A stretch of 64,000 nt of DNA from Bacteroidota bacterium (GCA_016712665.1 JADJQP010000004.1:186001-250000), one strand, 5' to 3'. Numbered from the stretch's first letter, positions 29,201-38,546 are shown. Translations and numbers: made by a program. Notes: generated by a model from the letters alone, not told the origin.

Positions 29201-30188
29201 ACAGAAAGAGTAGCACCAACAGAATAATGGTAATGCTTAAGGTTAGTATGGTATCTGCCTTCATTTGACCAGCATTGCCGGCGGCTACCATATGCGCTCC
29301 AAAAGCATGACACGTTAGGTTTTTGTATTCAGAATTTTTGCCGACTTTATTTTTCGTTGTTTCGATTAATTTCTCCAGTCCCTGATTGGCTCCGGTATTG
29401 GAGGCAGGATTGCTTGGATAGATAAAAAAGGTAAAACGGGTATAGTTTGCATTGGCGATATATCCGTCGTAGAGTTGTACATCTTCATCAAACTTCAGTT
29501 GGTATAATTTTTTAAAAGCAAGCAATGAAATACCAAGTGGATCTTTTGCAATCAGTTGTTTCATAGCTAGGCCATTGGCACCGGCCAGTGTTTCAAAGTT
29601 GCTTTGCAAGGTTTTTCGAATTTGTTCGGTTTTGATGAGGCTATCAATGCTTAAATAATCCTTTTCGTTGAGCAAAAAGGGAAGATTGGCATTTACCACA
29701 TCAAATAGTTCAATCAATTGTTCATCATCCTGCCTGGTTTGTACAGAGGCAATCAAATTTTTGTCATCCAGGGAATCAATAGCAGTAGCAAAATCTTCAA
29801 TATAAGCCGTAACAAGATCGCCGTTAATTTGGTTGGTATCAGTATTGGCTACCGAAACCACCAAGCGATCCATTGCCTTATTTTTTGTGAGGACCTCTTG
29901 CGCTTTAGAACTGAGTGCATTGCTTGGCATCATACTGCTGAGGTCGCTATCAAATTGCAATCGGGAAGCAAAAAAAGAAAAAAATGCCAGACAAACGAAG
30001 AAGGCTGTATAGGTCAGCACTTTCCGTTGCGATAGATATCTATAAATTCGTACAAATACTTCTTTCAAAACGATGCAAAGTAAATAAATATTACCTCTTT
30101 TACCATCATAGAAGTCAAATAATACCAGTTGGGCCTCATAGAGTATTTTGCACAAATCCTGCCAAATAGTATTTTTTTCACTTAGCAT
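26229..30188 (-). CDS. Trifunctional MMPL/RND transporter - lysophospholipid acyltransferase - SAM methyltransferase fusion
   Basis: Up to 1319 residues. Residues 50-860 are an RND/MMPL lipid exporter with two sets of transmembrane helices and two periplasmic loops. At about 905-1095 comes a PlsC-type acyltransferase, with NHSSFLD (HX4D) near 939 and FPEGTRS. From about 1140 to the end is a class I methyltransferase (ILDIGCGYGFLAYTL, then GIDYDEEKIEVA). The fusion is uninterrupted. I recall this architecture in Bacteroidota, often near aryl-polyene or flexirubin genes, but no such genes are here. The start is uncertain: ATG 30188 adds 40 atypical residues; TTG 30068 (KEVFVRIYRYLSQRKVL) may be the true start. 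Probably makes and exports a modified lipid. Confidence 0.88.
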   Translation of the reverse strand: MLSEKNTIWQDLCKILYEAQLVLFDFYDGKRGNIYLLCIVLKEVFVRIYRYLSQRKVLTYTAFFVCLAFFSFFASRLQFDSDLSSMMPSNALSSKAQEVLTKNKAMDRLVVSVANTDTNQINGDLVTAYIEDFATAIDSLDDKNLIASVQTRQDDEQLIELFDVVNANLPFLLNEKDYLSIDSLIKTEQIRKTLQSNFETLAGANGLAMKQLIAKDPLGISLLAFKKLYQLKFDEDVQLYDGYIANANYTRFTFFIYPSNPASNTGANQGLEKLIETTKNKVGKNSEYKNLTCHAFGAHMVAAGNAGQMKADTILTLSITIILLVLLFLFFFRTWLSPFQIMIPVLFGGLFGMCMMYFARGTVSLIALGASSVILGIAVNYSLHFMSHLKHAQNKVETIRALTQPMTIGSFTTVFAFLSLTFVHTPVLQQLGLFAAFNLIGSSICTLVFLPHFVKEHNANFIPTFIDKIGTLQPNKSKWVVITIALLTIVMSFFVNKVQFNEDLMTMNFMSKSLQESQQIINERNTESLSSTFCVSEGSSWDSALANSAQSAMQLERLKKEGTISRYVSISDFILGTNDQQEKMQRWNQFWTPSKKEGCLSDLKRIGSQMGYNASAFVDIESALMAQYTHTSAAYDEAFKNLFKDFILTSDSNVQLLSLVKITQGKRAQLYTAFDGRKFAFLTDKQLVTSQFVQFVKDDFYTILALTSLIVFFTILLSYGRIEIALISFIPMVITWICILGLMALLHIEFNIINIIISTLIFGLGDDYSIFITDGLLEKYKYGSNKINSIKTSIFLSAITTIIGLGILIFAKHPALRSIALVSVIGIFSILFVSQTIQPLLFNFFIQNRTNKKFFPFTLWSFALTIFAFLYYVVGCLSVTAIGFILTRCIPFAKDKMKYLYHVIICKMMWSLLYIMANTKKRIEGTEHRDFSKPVVIIANHSSFLDLLRIISLHPKILLLTNKWVWRSPVFGALVRMADYYPVEEGAEFSVDKMKYWVDRGYSIAVFPEGTRSYDGVIKRFHKGAFYIAEKLQLDVQPILFHGIGHSMSKGDFLLKNGEINAKYLPRISSTDNRYGSSYSERARKIGKYFREEFEKYRREREVPTYFKEQLLKNYYYKGPILEWYCRIKIKLENYYTPIEKLVPREGNILDIGCGYGFLAYTLSFTSDRRMVRGIDYDEEKIEVAQHNFSKTNRIEFIQGDAMDFPKDLRYDCILIMDVLHYLVPEKQLALLENCLEFLNEKGTLIVRDGVKEMDRKHKGTELTEVFSTKIFGFNKTDNELHFISKHFLEDFAKQHQLKMEVIDHTTFTSNIIAVFSKA

Positions 30189-30352
30189 CGAAAAGGATTC
30201 CTAGCAGCCGAAAGGATTCCAAAGAAGTAGTGATAAGAATTCAGGATATCGACACAATAATACAGGCAGCTCATTTTTGAATAATAAGTAGCATCTATCT
30301 AAGTACTTAGGGGAAATTTTCAGTTAGAATTTGATTAAAGGTCAATAAAAAA

Positions 30353-30376
30353 ATACGACACGTGGACGCGTCGTAT
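30353..30376 (-). terminator. Rho-independent terminator
   Basis: Inverted repeat ATACGAC (30353-30359) / GTCGTAT (30370-30376), with two further C-G pairs possible inside the loop. On the minus strand the hairpin is followed by a run of seven U. It lies 77 bases beyond the stop of the 161-residue secreted protein gene. Confidence 0.75.
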
Positions 30377-30452
30377 AAAAAATGGTAAAGGTGATTCTAA
30401 ACAAATAAAACCTGACCCATTACATGCTGACATTCCAGACCATACTCCTTGT

Positions 30453-30938
30453 CTATTTTTCTCTGGCCAAATCATACGTTTTCTCCATATTTACTAAATG
30501 GTCTTCGATCTGAAATAAATTGCCATAGGTATAATCACGACCACCCCTTGTTACCTGCAGTTGATTCAAATCTTGATTCCATGACACCAGATAGGGCTCC
30601 CCAAATTCGGAATAATCGAGACTGAATGACTGAATAGCTACTTTCTGGATTGGGCTGCTAGTAGTAAACAACTCAACATTTCCTTTGGTTGAATACTTCT
30701 GAACACGAATCTGATGCACCTTTCCGTTTAGTTCAGTTACCGTTACCTGTAAGGCTATTTTATAATAATGTGGCAAACTTCCCATTAGTACTACTTTTTG
30801 AATGGAGTCTACACTCGAAATTTGCAATTCCATAGAATACTTTCCGGATAGGATGGGTTGCGAGCTAATACGGTTTTGGGCTTGACTAAGAATAAAGGAG
30901 CAAACGAAAAGTACGGATAAAATGATTTGTTTTTTCAT
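30453..30938 (-). CDS. Secreted hypothetical protein
   Basis: A 161-residue protein with a clear signal peptide (MKKQIILSVLFVCSFILSQAQ, cleavage after QAQ). The mature part is mostly beta-strand in character (SGKYSMELQISSVDSIQKVVLMG, then YYKIALQVTVTELNGKVHQI), with no cysteines or motif I recognise. It is a single gene with its own terminator, upstream of which the minus-strand LuxR/histidine-kinase pair ends. Function unknown; probably periplasmic or outer-membrane associated. Confidence 0.65.
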   Translation of the reverse strand: MKKQIILSVLFVCSFILSQAQNRISSQPILSGKYSMELQISSVDSIQKVVLMGSLPHYYKIALQVTVTELNGKVHQIRVQKYSTKGNVELFTTSSPIQKVAIQSFSLDYSEFGEPYLVSWNQDLNQLQVTRGGRDYTYGNLFQIEDHLVNMEKTYDLAREK

Positions 30939-31104
30939 GTTGTTTTGTTTTAAGAATGAAGTTTATTATTGTTTATTTGACAGTACAAAGAAACAACGGG
31001 CTTGCTCCATGGCTAAGAGCCAAAAAACTCAATTTCAAAAACAGGTAAAAAAGCCTACTCGGTACTTAGCGAGATTTAGGTCTGTGAAATACTATTGACA
31101 ACAC

Positions 31105-31773
31105 TCAATTCATGATTTCGTAAATATGGTGCTTTACAGCAAATAGAACCAATCCGGCTGTATTGTGACAGCCTGTTTTAGCCAGCAAATTATTGCGATG
31201 TCCGTCAACGGTGCGAACACTAATAAAAAGCTTGTCTGCGATTTCTGCATTGCTAAATTCTTCGCATATCAATTTTAGCACTTCAATTTCTCTTTGTGAT
31301 ATGTCGACAGGAATAGACTGTGTATTTGTTATGCCTTTTGCATTGGCAAGGGGCGACCGGAGGGCCTGTATCACATTGGGCGTAATGTAAAAGCCATTTT
31401 CAAATACATTCCGTACTGCTGTTATTAATTCTTCCCTATTGCAATTTTTTAAAAGATAGCCACTCGCTCCTGCTTGTATCATACGAGAAATCAATCGCTC
31501 CTTGGCATGTACCGAAAGTACGATTACTTTTATGGATGGATATTTTTTCCGAATTTCATCATTGAGTTGCATACCGTCCATACCCGGCATTTCCATATCC
31601 ATCAATAGGACCTCAGGAAGTTCATTGGTTGAACGTAATTTGGATAAAAAATCCAACCCATTATCAGCCTCTATAATTAATGAAAAATCTTTTTCATTCT
31701 TTATAATTGAGGCAATTCCTTCCCTAAAAAGGATCTGGTCATCTGCTAAAGCAATTTTTATTTTTCCTTTCAT
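31105..31773 (-). CDS. LuxR/NarL-type response regulator
   Basis: A 222-residue DNA-binding regulator. The receiver domain (1-125) has acidic residues in ALADDQ and the phospho-acceptor Asp in VLLMDMEMPGMDG, with the conserved Lys in GYLLKNC. The C-terminal LuxR helix-turn-helix (about 155-215) reads ISQREIEVLKLICEEFSNAEIA and VRTVDGHRNNLLAKTG. It starts 6 bases after the histidine kinase stop, so the two are a cognate pair. Targets unknown. Confidence 0.93.
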   Translation of the reverse strand: MKGKIKIALADDQILFREGIASIIKNEKDFSLIIEADNGLDFLSKLRSTNELPEVLLMDMEMPGMDGMQLNDEIRKKYPSIKVIVLSVHAKERLISRMIQAGASGYLLKNCNREELITAVRNVFENGFYITPNVIQALRSPLANAKGITNTQSIPVDISQREIEVLKLICEEFSNAEIADKLFISVRTVDGHRNNLLAKTGCHNTAGLVLFAVKHHIYEIMN

Positions 31774-31779
31774 AGTTAC

Positions 31780-33627
31780 TTAATTTAACGGCACCGTGAT
31801 TTTCATTTGATATCCACCCGTAATAGGCGAGCCGACCTCCCAGTGGGCGCCTATTACTAATAAACGACTTTCAATATTTTTCATACCTATTCCATTAGCA
31901 GTTTTTGCTATGCTTGATTTGATTCCTATTCCATCATCAGAATATCGTATATCGAATACGCTTTCCTTCTCGGCTACCTCTAGATGAATCGTAGTCGCAT
32001 GGGCATGTTTTAAAGTATTATTGATCAACTCGGCTATAACTCTATAAATGGCCATAGGAGCTTGTTCATTCGCGAAATGAGGAAGTTTCTCTTCATCAAA
32101 CGTTATCACCATGCTTATTTTACCTGATTCGTTCACACTATCTGCCAATTCATGAAGCGCATCGTAAAATCCAAATTTTCCTGAAATACGGGGCGATAAT
32201 GCATGTGAAATATTTCGCATATTGCTTATTATTTTATCAATGTCCCCTTTATACGTTGAAGTGAGTTGAGGCCATTCCGCTCGGTTTTCTGAACCTTGAT
32301 CTATCTTTATTCTTAGGGTAGATAAGGCAGCACCTACTTCATCATGCAAATCCATTCCAATGCGTTTGCGTTCCACCTCTTGCGAAGTAATCACCGATTG
32401 CATTAGATTTTTCTGGTGTAAAATTTCCACCTCCTGCATTTCTTGGGCGGCCAGCAATTTATTGCGTTTAGCTCTCTGCTTGTAAAAATAAATACTAAGT
32501 AATAGTATACTAGCTAATAACAATGAGGCAAACACAAAGCCGTTTCGTTCAGCGACACGCAATTTGTTTCGCGTATATAATAAATCTACTTCCTTTTGCT
32601 TTTGCGATACTTCATAATTGGTTCTCAGCTCAGCAATCTTTTCTACAGATTCAAGATTGCTCACACTGTCGCGATAGGCAATATGTGCTTTATAGTATTG
32701 TAAAGATTTGAAAAGATTTCCCGAGGCCTCATTAAGTTCCGAAAGTTTAAGGTTGGCCTGACTGATCTCACTTTTTAATCCGTGTTGGGTAGCTAAGGCC
32801 AGACTTCTGTCGGCATACTGAATCGCGACCGGCAGATTGTTTTTTTTATGATGGATTTCAGACATCGATCTAAGAAATTCGCAGATAGCTGCATATTCGT
32901 TCATTCCTTCTAATAAAGCAATGGATTGATTGAGATAATTCTCGGCCAGCAATTGATTGTCCTTTTTTAAATAAATGACACCTAAATTCCCAAGACAATA
33001 GGCCTGGCCAATTTGATAATTCATTTTGTTTGCAATCTTCTGCGATTCGCGAGTGTATTGTAAGGCAGAGTCCGGCATTTCAGCTTTTAAATATTCATCT
33101 CCTAAATTATAAAGGGCTGTTGCCAAAGAGATGGAATCACGTACGTTTTTTAATATGCCAATACTCAATTTATAGTATTTCACTGCATTCAAATGATTCT
33201 TTAGTAAAGAATATACATCTGCGATTGTAAAATAAAGGGTTCCTTTTTGATAGTCTTTATGGGCAAACTTGGCAGCTTCAAAATAGCTTTCTAATGCCTT
33301 GCTGTAATCACTTTTAAGTTGATAGGCAGCACCTCTTTGCGTATATCCGACATATTCATATCCAATAGAGTCCGCTTTTTTGGCTTTCTGTATGAGGATA
33401 TCACTATACCATAAAATTTTATCGGGATTGTTGTATAGATCCCCTATTTCTTTAAGTAGAAAAAGTTCATCATGTTTCGAATACCTAGCTGACTCATATA
33501 TCGAAACCAAACTGTCTAAGCGGCTAAATTCCCTACCTAGACTATTCTGATAGAACGTCAAAAAAAAACCTAATAGTAAACAGGTCTCTTTTCGTTTACA
33601 AACGTGACGAATTATTGTTACAATCAT
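31780..33627 (-). CDS. TPR-containing sensor histidine kinase (HisKA_3 type)
   Basis: A 615-residue sensor. The N-terminal hydrophobic stretch (CLLLGFFLTFY) is a likely signal. Residues 40-330 contain about six TPR-like repeats (ATALYNLGDEYLKAEMPDSA, IGQAYCLGNLGVIYLKK), predicted to lie outside the cytoplasm. One transmembrane helix follows (FVFASLLLASILLLSIYFY). The HisKA_3 dimer/phospho-acceptor box is KRIGMDLHDEVGAALSTLR, and the ATPase has AELINNTLKHAHA and DDGIGI. Family members autophosphorylate and pass the phosphate to a LuxR-type partner, here the next gene. The signal sensed cannot be inferred. Confidence 0.92.
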   Translation of the reverse strand: MIVTIIRHVCKRKETCLLLGFFLTFYQNSLGREFSRLDSLVSIYESARYSKHDELFLLKEIGDLYNNPDKILWYSDILIQKAKKADSIGYEYVGYTQRGAAYQLKSDYSKALESYFEAAKFAHKDYQKGTLYFTIADVYSLLKNHLNAVKYYKLSIGILKNVRDSISLATALYNLGDEYLKAEMPDSALQYTRESQKIANKMNYQIGQAYCLGNLGVIYLKKDNQLLAENYLNQSIALLEGMNEYAAICEFLRSMSEIHHKKNNLPVAIQYADRSLALATQHGLKSEISQANLKLSELNEASGNLFKSLQYYKAHIAYRDSVSNLESVEKIAELRTNYEVSQKQKEVDLLYTRNKLRVAERNGFVFASLLLASILLLSIYFYKQRAKRNKLLAAQEMQEVEILHQKNLMQSVITSQEVERKRIGMDLHDEVGAALSTLRIKIDQGSENRAEWPQLTSTYKGDIDKIISNMRNISHALSPRISGKFGFYDALHELADSVNESGKISMVITFDEEKLPHFANEQAPMAIYRVIAELINNTLKHAHATTIHLEVAEKESVFDIRYSDDGIGIKSSIAKTANGIGMKNIESRLLVIGAHWEVGSPITGGYQMKITVPLN

Positions 33628-33656
33628 AATTGCAGATACACGATAGAAAACCTACC

Positions 33657-34079
33657 CTAGGGTTTAGGAATCACTTTAATTTTAGGATCCAAAATCCGGT
33701 GTTTATAACTTATAATAAAATCTATGTTGTACGATACCGCATCCAATATTGTATTTGCAGTTGCTTCATACGTAGCTCCTCCAGCAATGGGGAGGTGCTG
33801 CTTCTTACTGCTAAACTTATCTTCATTGGTCTTAAAGTCGATATATGTAATATTAATTACAGGTTGCGGCCCCGAATCGGAACTAGGTAATGCCTCACCC
33901 GACCAGGTGATCACATCATCTTTATGAACTGTAATTACGTAATCCTTTGGATTGGTGATGGGCGTTCCATTATTTATTTTGATTGTTGCCCAAGAATTAT
34001 CGGTTCCCAGTTTATTTTCCTGCGATAGCCGTTTTAGCGTATCTACATCAACAATTAATACTACTGAATAAGTTGCCAT
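33657..34079 (-). CDS. Hypothetical protein, faint resemblance to AidA/PixA inclusion-body proteins
   Basis: A 140-residue protein with no signal peptide or membrane segment. It begins YSVVLIVDVDTLKRLSQ and contains YVITVHKDDVITWSGEALP and a Gly/Ala-rich GGATYEATAN. The VDVDTL opening and the VxxxDVIxW pattern faintly recall the AidA/PixA family, but I would not assign it. It lies 30 bases upstream of the histidine kinase on the same strand and has no strong promoter box of its own that I can see. Function unknown. Confidence 0.55.
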   Translation of the reverse strand: MATYSVVLIVDVDTLKRLSQENKLGTDNSWATIKINNGTPITNPKDYVITVHKDDVITWSGEALPSSDSGPQPVINITYIDFKTNEDKFSSKKQHLPIAGGATYEATANTILDAVSYNIDFIISYKHRILDPKIKVIPKP

Positions 34080-34297
34080 GATTTTTACTTTTTATAGGTG
34101 ATTAATTAAATTATAGTATTGGTTAAGGTTGTCACTATAAAGATAACTAAGGATTTGGTCTTTTTCTTTTTTTGTTGCGAATATTCCACAAACCGATAAC
34201 ATGGAACAAAATTTCTAATGTAAGCTAGTAAGGAACAATTAGACTCTTTATAGATTAAAATCCTATATAATTAAGGGGTCAAAAAAAAGAGCTCTTC

Positions 34298-35224
34298 TTA
34301 CGGCTTTTTTCCTCGGTACGCCACTACCGCCAATTTGGTATTATCTACAGAAATGGCAATACGATAAAATTTTTCGATGCCAAAGGTTTTCAGGTCTATC
34401 AATTCATCCCATGTAGCATTTGTATTTTTGAATGGATTCTTTTTGATATACAACATGCCCTTATGCCCCATCAAAATACTTCCATCCTGTGTAAAACAAT
34501 AGTCTTCCTCTTGTGGGAGGGTCTCCGTAAGCACCGGATTTTCAATGTTGCCCTTTCGGTTAAATGTTTTAAGATTATCGGGAGCTATCATGCGAATCAC
34601 CCATTTGTTTGAATCGCTTTTGTCGATATATACCACCTTGCCTTTAGAGCGAAGATTATAAAAGGTACGGCCAATATTGGTGGCGAGGGTGTCACATCTT
34701 GCACCTGATATATGATGCTTTACCAAATAAAAGGGCTCAGGCAATTCAAAGGATAGAAATTCATTTTGATTCAGCCATTCATAATAACCGATGCTGGTTA
34801 GTTTGGGCAAAATATTAACCGCTTTCTTTCCCTTTAATGAATAGGTATAAAAATGCTGGGTCTTTCGGTCCTTTTCCACTCGCACGCAAGAAACATTCTC
34901 CATATCAGGGGTAAACTTGGGTGAATACTCCGCTTCTTTGGTATGGGTGATGCGTTTCCCTTTTAGCTTTTTTTTGCCCATATCCATTTTATATAATTCA
35001 ATATTGACGGTATCCATTGAACTAACATAAAACATATAGTCGCCATCTAAGGTAAAATAGGGTTGATTATTATACCCTGTCTTTTTTGAAACGATTCTTG
35101 GATTCCCAATTTCAAGTCCTTTTGCCTTTTTTTGAACATCAAATAAATAGATAACCGTTTCGGGCAATTGTGCCATGGAACCAAAACTCCAAAGAGTAGC
35201 CACCACAAAAAATAGCTTTTTCAT
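34298..35224 (-). CDS. Secreted TolB/WD40-like beta-propeller protein
   Basis: A 308-residue exported protein (signal MKKLFFVVATLWSFGSMAQ). Repeated blade-like segments of the type PYFTLDGDYMFYVSSMD, YSPKFTPDMENVSCVRV and YCFTQDGSILMGHKGMLYI suggest a beta-propeller of the TolB or PD40 kind. It starts 9 bases after the adenine deaminase stop, so it is co-transcribed with ade, although no functional link is evident. Probably periplasmic. Exact role unknown. Confidence 0.7.
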   Translation of the reverse strand: MKKLFFVVATLWSFGSMAQLPETVIYLFDVQKKAKGLEIGNPRIVSKKTGYNNQPYFTLDGDYMFYVSSMDTVNIELYKMDMGKKKLKGKRITHTKEAEYSPKFTPDMENVSCVRVEKDRKTQHFYTYSLKGKKAVNILPKLTSIGYYEWLNQNEFLSFELPEPFYLVKHHISGARCDTLATNIGRTFYNLRSKGKVVYIDKSDSNKWVIRMIAPDNLKTFNRKGNIENPVLTETLPQEEDYCFTQDGSILMGHKGMLYIKKNPFKNTNATWDELIDLKTFGIEKFYRIAISVDNTKLAVVAYRGKKP

Positions 35225-35233
35225 TTTCTAAAT

Positions 35234-36877
35234 TTAATACAATTCTGTAAATGCGAAACGCTTTCCATCAAAAAGTCCCTGATCACTAAGTTTCAATTCG
35301 GGAATTACCAACAAGGCCATAAAAGAAAGGGTCATGAAAGGCGCCTGTAAGGTGGAGCCAAGTTTTTTTGCTTCCAGATCTACAAGTGAATATGCCGCAG
35401 CCACCTTTTCTGCAGTGTCGTTACTCATTAAACCGGCTACAGGTAATGGTAATACAGTTTGCTCACCATTGTGGCAAGCTACCACTCCACCGCCACAATC
35501 CATCAATGCATTGACGGCATCGCAGATTTCAAAATCTGAAGTACCTACACAAATGATATTGTGGCTATCATGTGCAACGGTACTGGCAATAGCACCTCGT
35601 TTCAAACCAAAATTTTTGATAAATGCCTTGGCAATCGGTTGGTTGCCATAGCGATTTACCACAACAATTTTTAAAATATCATTTTCTAGATCGCTCACCA
35701 GGCAAGCATTCTCAATTTTGGGATTGGCAAAAAATGTTTTGGTAATCAACTGCCCTTCTAATGCCTCAATCACTCTGATGCTTTTTACTTCCTGCATTTT
35801 TGTCTCGTCTACTCGAATGACAAAATCATCTGCCGACTTGTGGTGGCATTCAAATTGATTGATACTCCCCTCCTCCACAGATTTTATCAGAGATTGCCCA
35901 TTTTCAAAAACCGTTTCGCCATTGATCACCGTTTTCAGGATATTGAAATCGCTGCAAGAATCTACAATAATAAAATCGGCAGCATCTCCTTCGCGCAGCA
36001 TGCCTACTTGTAATTGATAATGCAAAATGGGATTGATGCAAGCTGCCTTCAGCGTTTTATACAAATCGACACCCTTTTGCACACTGCGTTTCACATGCTG
36101 ATTGATATGATGTAGTTCCAATTCATCGGGATGCTTATCGTCGCAACAAAACATCATTTGATCTTCATAGTGATGTAAGAGGGGGATCAATGCATCAAAA
36201 TTTTTGGCAGCACTTCCCTCTCGTATTAATATTTTCATCCCTAATGTTAATTTCTCAGCTGCCTCTTCCATTGTAAAACATTCGTGGTCGGTACTGATCC
36301 CTGCACGAATATACTTCTCTGCATCCGCTCCACGCAAACCGGGTGCATGACCATCTACAGGCTTTCCAGCTTTATTAGCAGCCGCAATTTTTTTCATCAC
36401 TTCCTCCTCTTCAAATAAAACGCCGGGATAATTCATCATTTCAGATAAATAAAAAATATCATCGCGTGCAAGCAACTTCTCTATTTCTGCAGAATCAATA
36501 GTAGCGCCTGCCGTCTCAAAGCGTGTGGCGGGTACACAAGAGGGTGCTCCGAAATGGAATTTAAAAGGTACCTTTTCGGCATTTGCCAGCATATACTCAA
36601 TGCCCGCAGTACCACAAACATTTGCAATTTCGTGCGGATCGCTTACCGTGGCTACGGTTCCATGCCGCACTGCCATCCTTGCAAATTCGCTGGGTATGAG
36701 CATCGAACTTTCGATATGCACATGTGCATCAATAAACCCCGGTAAAATAAAATGTTGACATTCCAGATCCGTTTCCCTGACCGAAAGAATTTTTCCATCT
36801 GCTACTACAATACAAGCAGGATATATTTTTTGTTGCAGAATATCGACAAAATAGTGGTAGAGTTCAACAGGCTTCAT
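35234..36877 (-). CDS. ade: Adenine deaminase
   Basis: A 547-residue amidohydrolase that deaminates adenine to hypoxanthine for purine salvage. The metal-binding PGFIDAHVHIESSM motif is near residue 50, followed by VATVSDPHEIANVCG, PVDGHAPGL and FCCDDKHPDEL. The C-terminal SMLBP-type domain has VAHDSHNIICVGTSDFEICDA and GGGVVACHNGEQTVLPLPVAGLMS. This is the Ade family, not the adenosine-deaminase-like group. The length is normal and unbroken. Cytoplasmic. The beta-propeller gene follows it directly. Confidence 0.95.
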   Translation of the reverse strand: MKPVELYHYFVDILQQKIYPACIVVADGKILSVRETDLECQHFILPGFIDAHVHIESSMLIPSEFARMAVRHGTVATVSDPHEIANVCGTAGIEYMLANAEKVPFKFHFGAPSCVPATRFETAGATIDSAEIEKLLARDDIFYLSEMMNYPGVLFEEEEVMKKIAAANKAGKPVDGHAPGLRGADAEKYIRAGISTDHECFTMEEAAEKLTLGMKILIREGSAAKNFDALIPLLHHYEDQMMFCCDDKHPDELELHHINQHVKRSVQKGVDLYKTLKAACINPILHYQLQVGMLREGDAADFIIVDSCSDFNILKTVINGETVFENGQSLIKSVEEGSINQFECHHKSADDFVIRVDETKMQEVKSIRVIEALEGQLITKTFFANPKIENACLVSDLENDILKIVVVNRYGNQPIAKAFIKNFGLKRGAIASTVAHDSHNIICVGTSDFEICDAVNALMDCGGGVVACHNGEQTVLPLPVAGLMSNDTAEKVAAAYSLVDLEAKKLGSTLQAPFMTLSFMALLVIPELKLSDQGLFDGKRFAFTELY

Positions 36878-36936
36878 TTGGTAAAAATACTCAGAATAAG
36901 CTGAAAATTACAACTCAAATCCAAGAAGCCCTGTCG

Positions 36937-38496
36937 CTACATCTTAATTTCCTCGCCGGTGTTTTTATCAAAGAAGCAATATTTGATAAACTCTAATCCG
37001 GCATCTTCAATAATTTCAAAGGAGCCGTATTGCTTTTTCCATTTGCCAAACAAAGAAGCACCGAACAATCCTTTTTTGAAAATCAAATGTGATTTGACAA
37101 TAGGATGCACATGTAATTCTAATTTGACATTTAAATTGGCCAATAAATATTTGATATGTTTCTCGATATCATCAAGTAATAATTGAGTAGAACGTATTTT
37201 TCCGGTGCCTTCGCAACTTGGGCATGTTTCTCCGGTAGAAATTTTTATTTCCGGACGCAGTCGTTGTCGCGTAATTTGTAAAAGTCCAAATTTCGAAAGG
37301 GGCAATACACTATGCTTTGCACGGTCCTTACTCATCAATTCTTCCATTATTCGTACTATTTCACGTCTATAGTCCGGATTGCGCATATCGATAAAATCCA
37401 CTACTACGATGCCTCCAATATCACGCAATCGAAGTTGACGGGCAATTTCCTTTGCCGCTTCGGTATTGGTTTTTATAGCCGTTTCTTCTTGGTTTTCATT
37501 GGAAAATTTATGACCACTATTGACATCAATCACATGCAAGGCCTCCGTATGTTCTATGATTAAATAGCCGCCACTATCCAGCATTACGGTTTTGCCAAAA
37601 GAAGATTTTACCTGTTTGGAAATACCGTAGTGATCAAAAATGGGCACCGAACTTTGGTGTTGCGCAACAATAGATTCTCTCCCCGGGGCCACATTGGCGA
37701 TATACTCTTTGGCATCATTGACGATACTGGCATTATTGGCAACAATTCGATTAAAATCTTTGTTCAATAAATCACGCAATAAGGAAGTCGTTTTATTTTG
37801 CTCACTTAAAATTTTATAAGGCGGCTTGGCTGCCTTTAAATTAAACTGAATGCTTTTCCACGATTCAATAATGCTCAATAAATCTTTATGCAATTCAGCC
37901 GTACTTTGTCCTTCTGCAGCGGTACGAACGATGACCCCAAAATTATTGGGCTTAATGCTTTCAATAATTTTTTGCAGTCGCTTCCGTTCTTCTGTTGAGT
38001 GAATTTTACGGGAAACATTCACAAAGTTATTGAAGGGAGTTACTACTATAAATCGACCCGGAATGGAAATTTCGCAACTCACCCTTGGACCTTTTGAGGA
38101 AATCGGTTCCTTTAAAATCTGCACCAATACCGAAGGTTTTCCGTGCATAATGTCGGCTACCTTACCAGTTTTAACGATTTCGGGTTCCAGTTGAAATTTT
38201 GAAAAATCAAAACTACCACCCGATTTATCGTTAATGGCCATATCCGTAAATTTGACCAGACTTTTAAAATACGGGCTGAGATCGGTATAGTGCAAAAAAG
38301 CATCTTTGTCGTGCCCGATATCTACAAATACGGCATTTAGACCCGGCATTATTTTCCGCACCTTGCCTAAATACATATCACCGACATTGAAATTTCCACC
38401 TGAATTGTCGAAATGGAGTTCAACGAGTTTTTTATCTTCTAATAATGCTATTTCAATTCCCCCATCAGAGGATTGAATAACGAGTTCTTTGTTCAA
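36937..38496 (-). CDS. rng: Ribonuclease G (RNase E/G family)
   Basis: Endoribonuclease for rRNA and mRNA processing. I prefer the TTG at 38496 because it gives the family N-terminus NKELVIQSSDGGIEIALLEDK; ATG 38532 would add 12 atypical residues. The S1 domain spans about 35-120 (GDMYLGKVRKIMPGLNAVFVDIG). The catalytic DNase-I-like region has HVIDVNSGH and GGIVVVDFIDMR with the Mg2+-binding acidic residues. The Zn-link is CPSCEGTGK. Length is about 519 and unbroken. It lies in a minus-strand series with HU, a TPR protein and the 29-residue ribosomal protein. Confidence 0.94.
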   Translation of the reverse strand: MNKELVIQSSDGGIEIALLEDKKLVELHFDNSGGNFNVGDMYLGKVRKIMPGLNAVFVDIGHDKDAFLHYTDLSPYFKSLVKFTDMAINDKSGGSFDFSKFQLEPEIVKTGKVADIMHGKPSVLVQILKEPISSKGPRVSCEISIPGRFIVVTPFNNFVNVSRKIHSTEERKRLQKIIESIKPNNFGVIVRTAAEGQSTAELHKDLLSIIESWKSIQFNLKAAKPPYKILSEQNKTTSLLRDLLNKDFNRIVANNASIVNDAKEYIANVAPGRESIVAQHQSSVPIFDHYGISKQVKSSFGKTVMLDSGGYLIIEHTEALHVIDVNSGHKFSNENQEETAIKTNTEAAKEIARQLRLRDIGGIVVVDFIDMRNPDYRREIVRIMEELMSKDRAKHSVLPLSKFGLLQITRQRLRPEIKISTGETCPSCEGTGKIRSTQLLLDDIEKHIKYLLANLNVKLELHVHPIVKSHLIFKKGLFGASLFGKWKKQYGSFEIIEDAGLEFIKYCFFDKNTGEEIKM

Positions 38497-38546
38497 GCTG
38501 TAATGATTTATTACAACAATAATCATGCACACAATACAACAAACAA

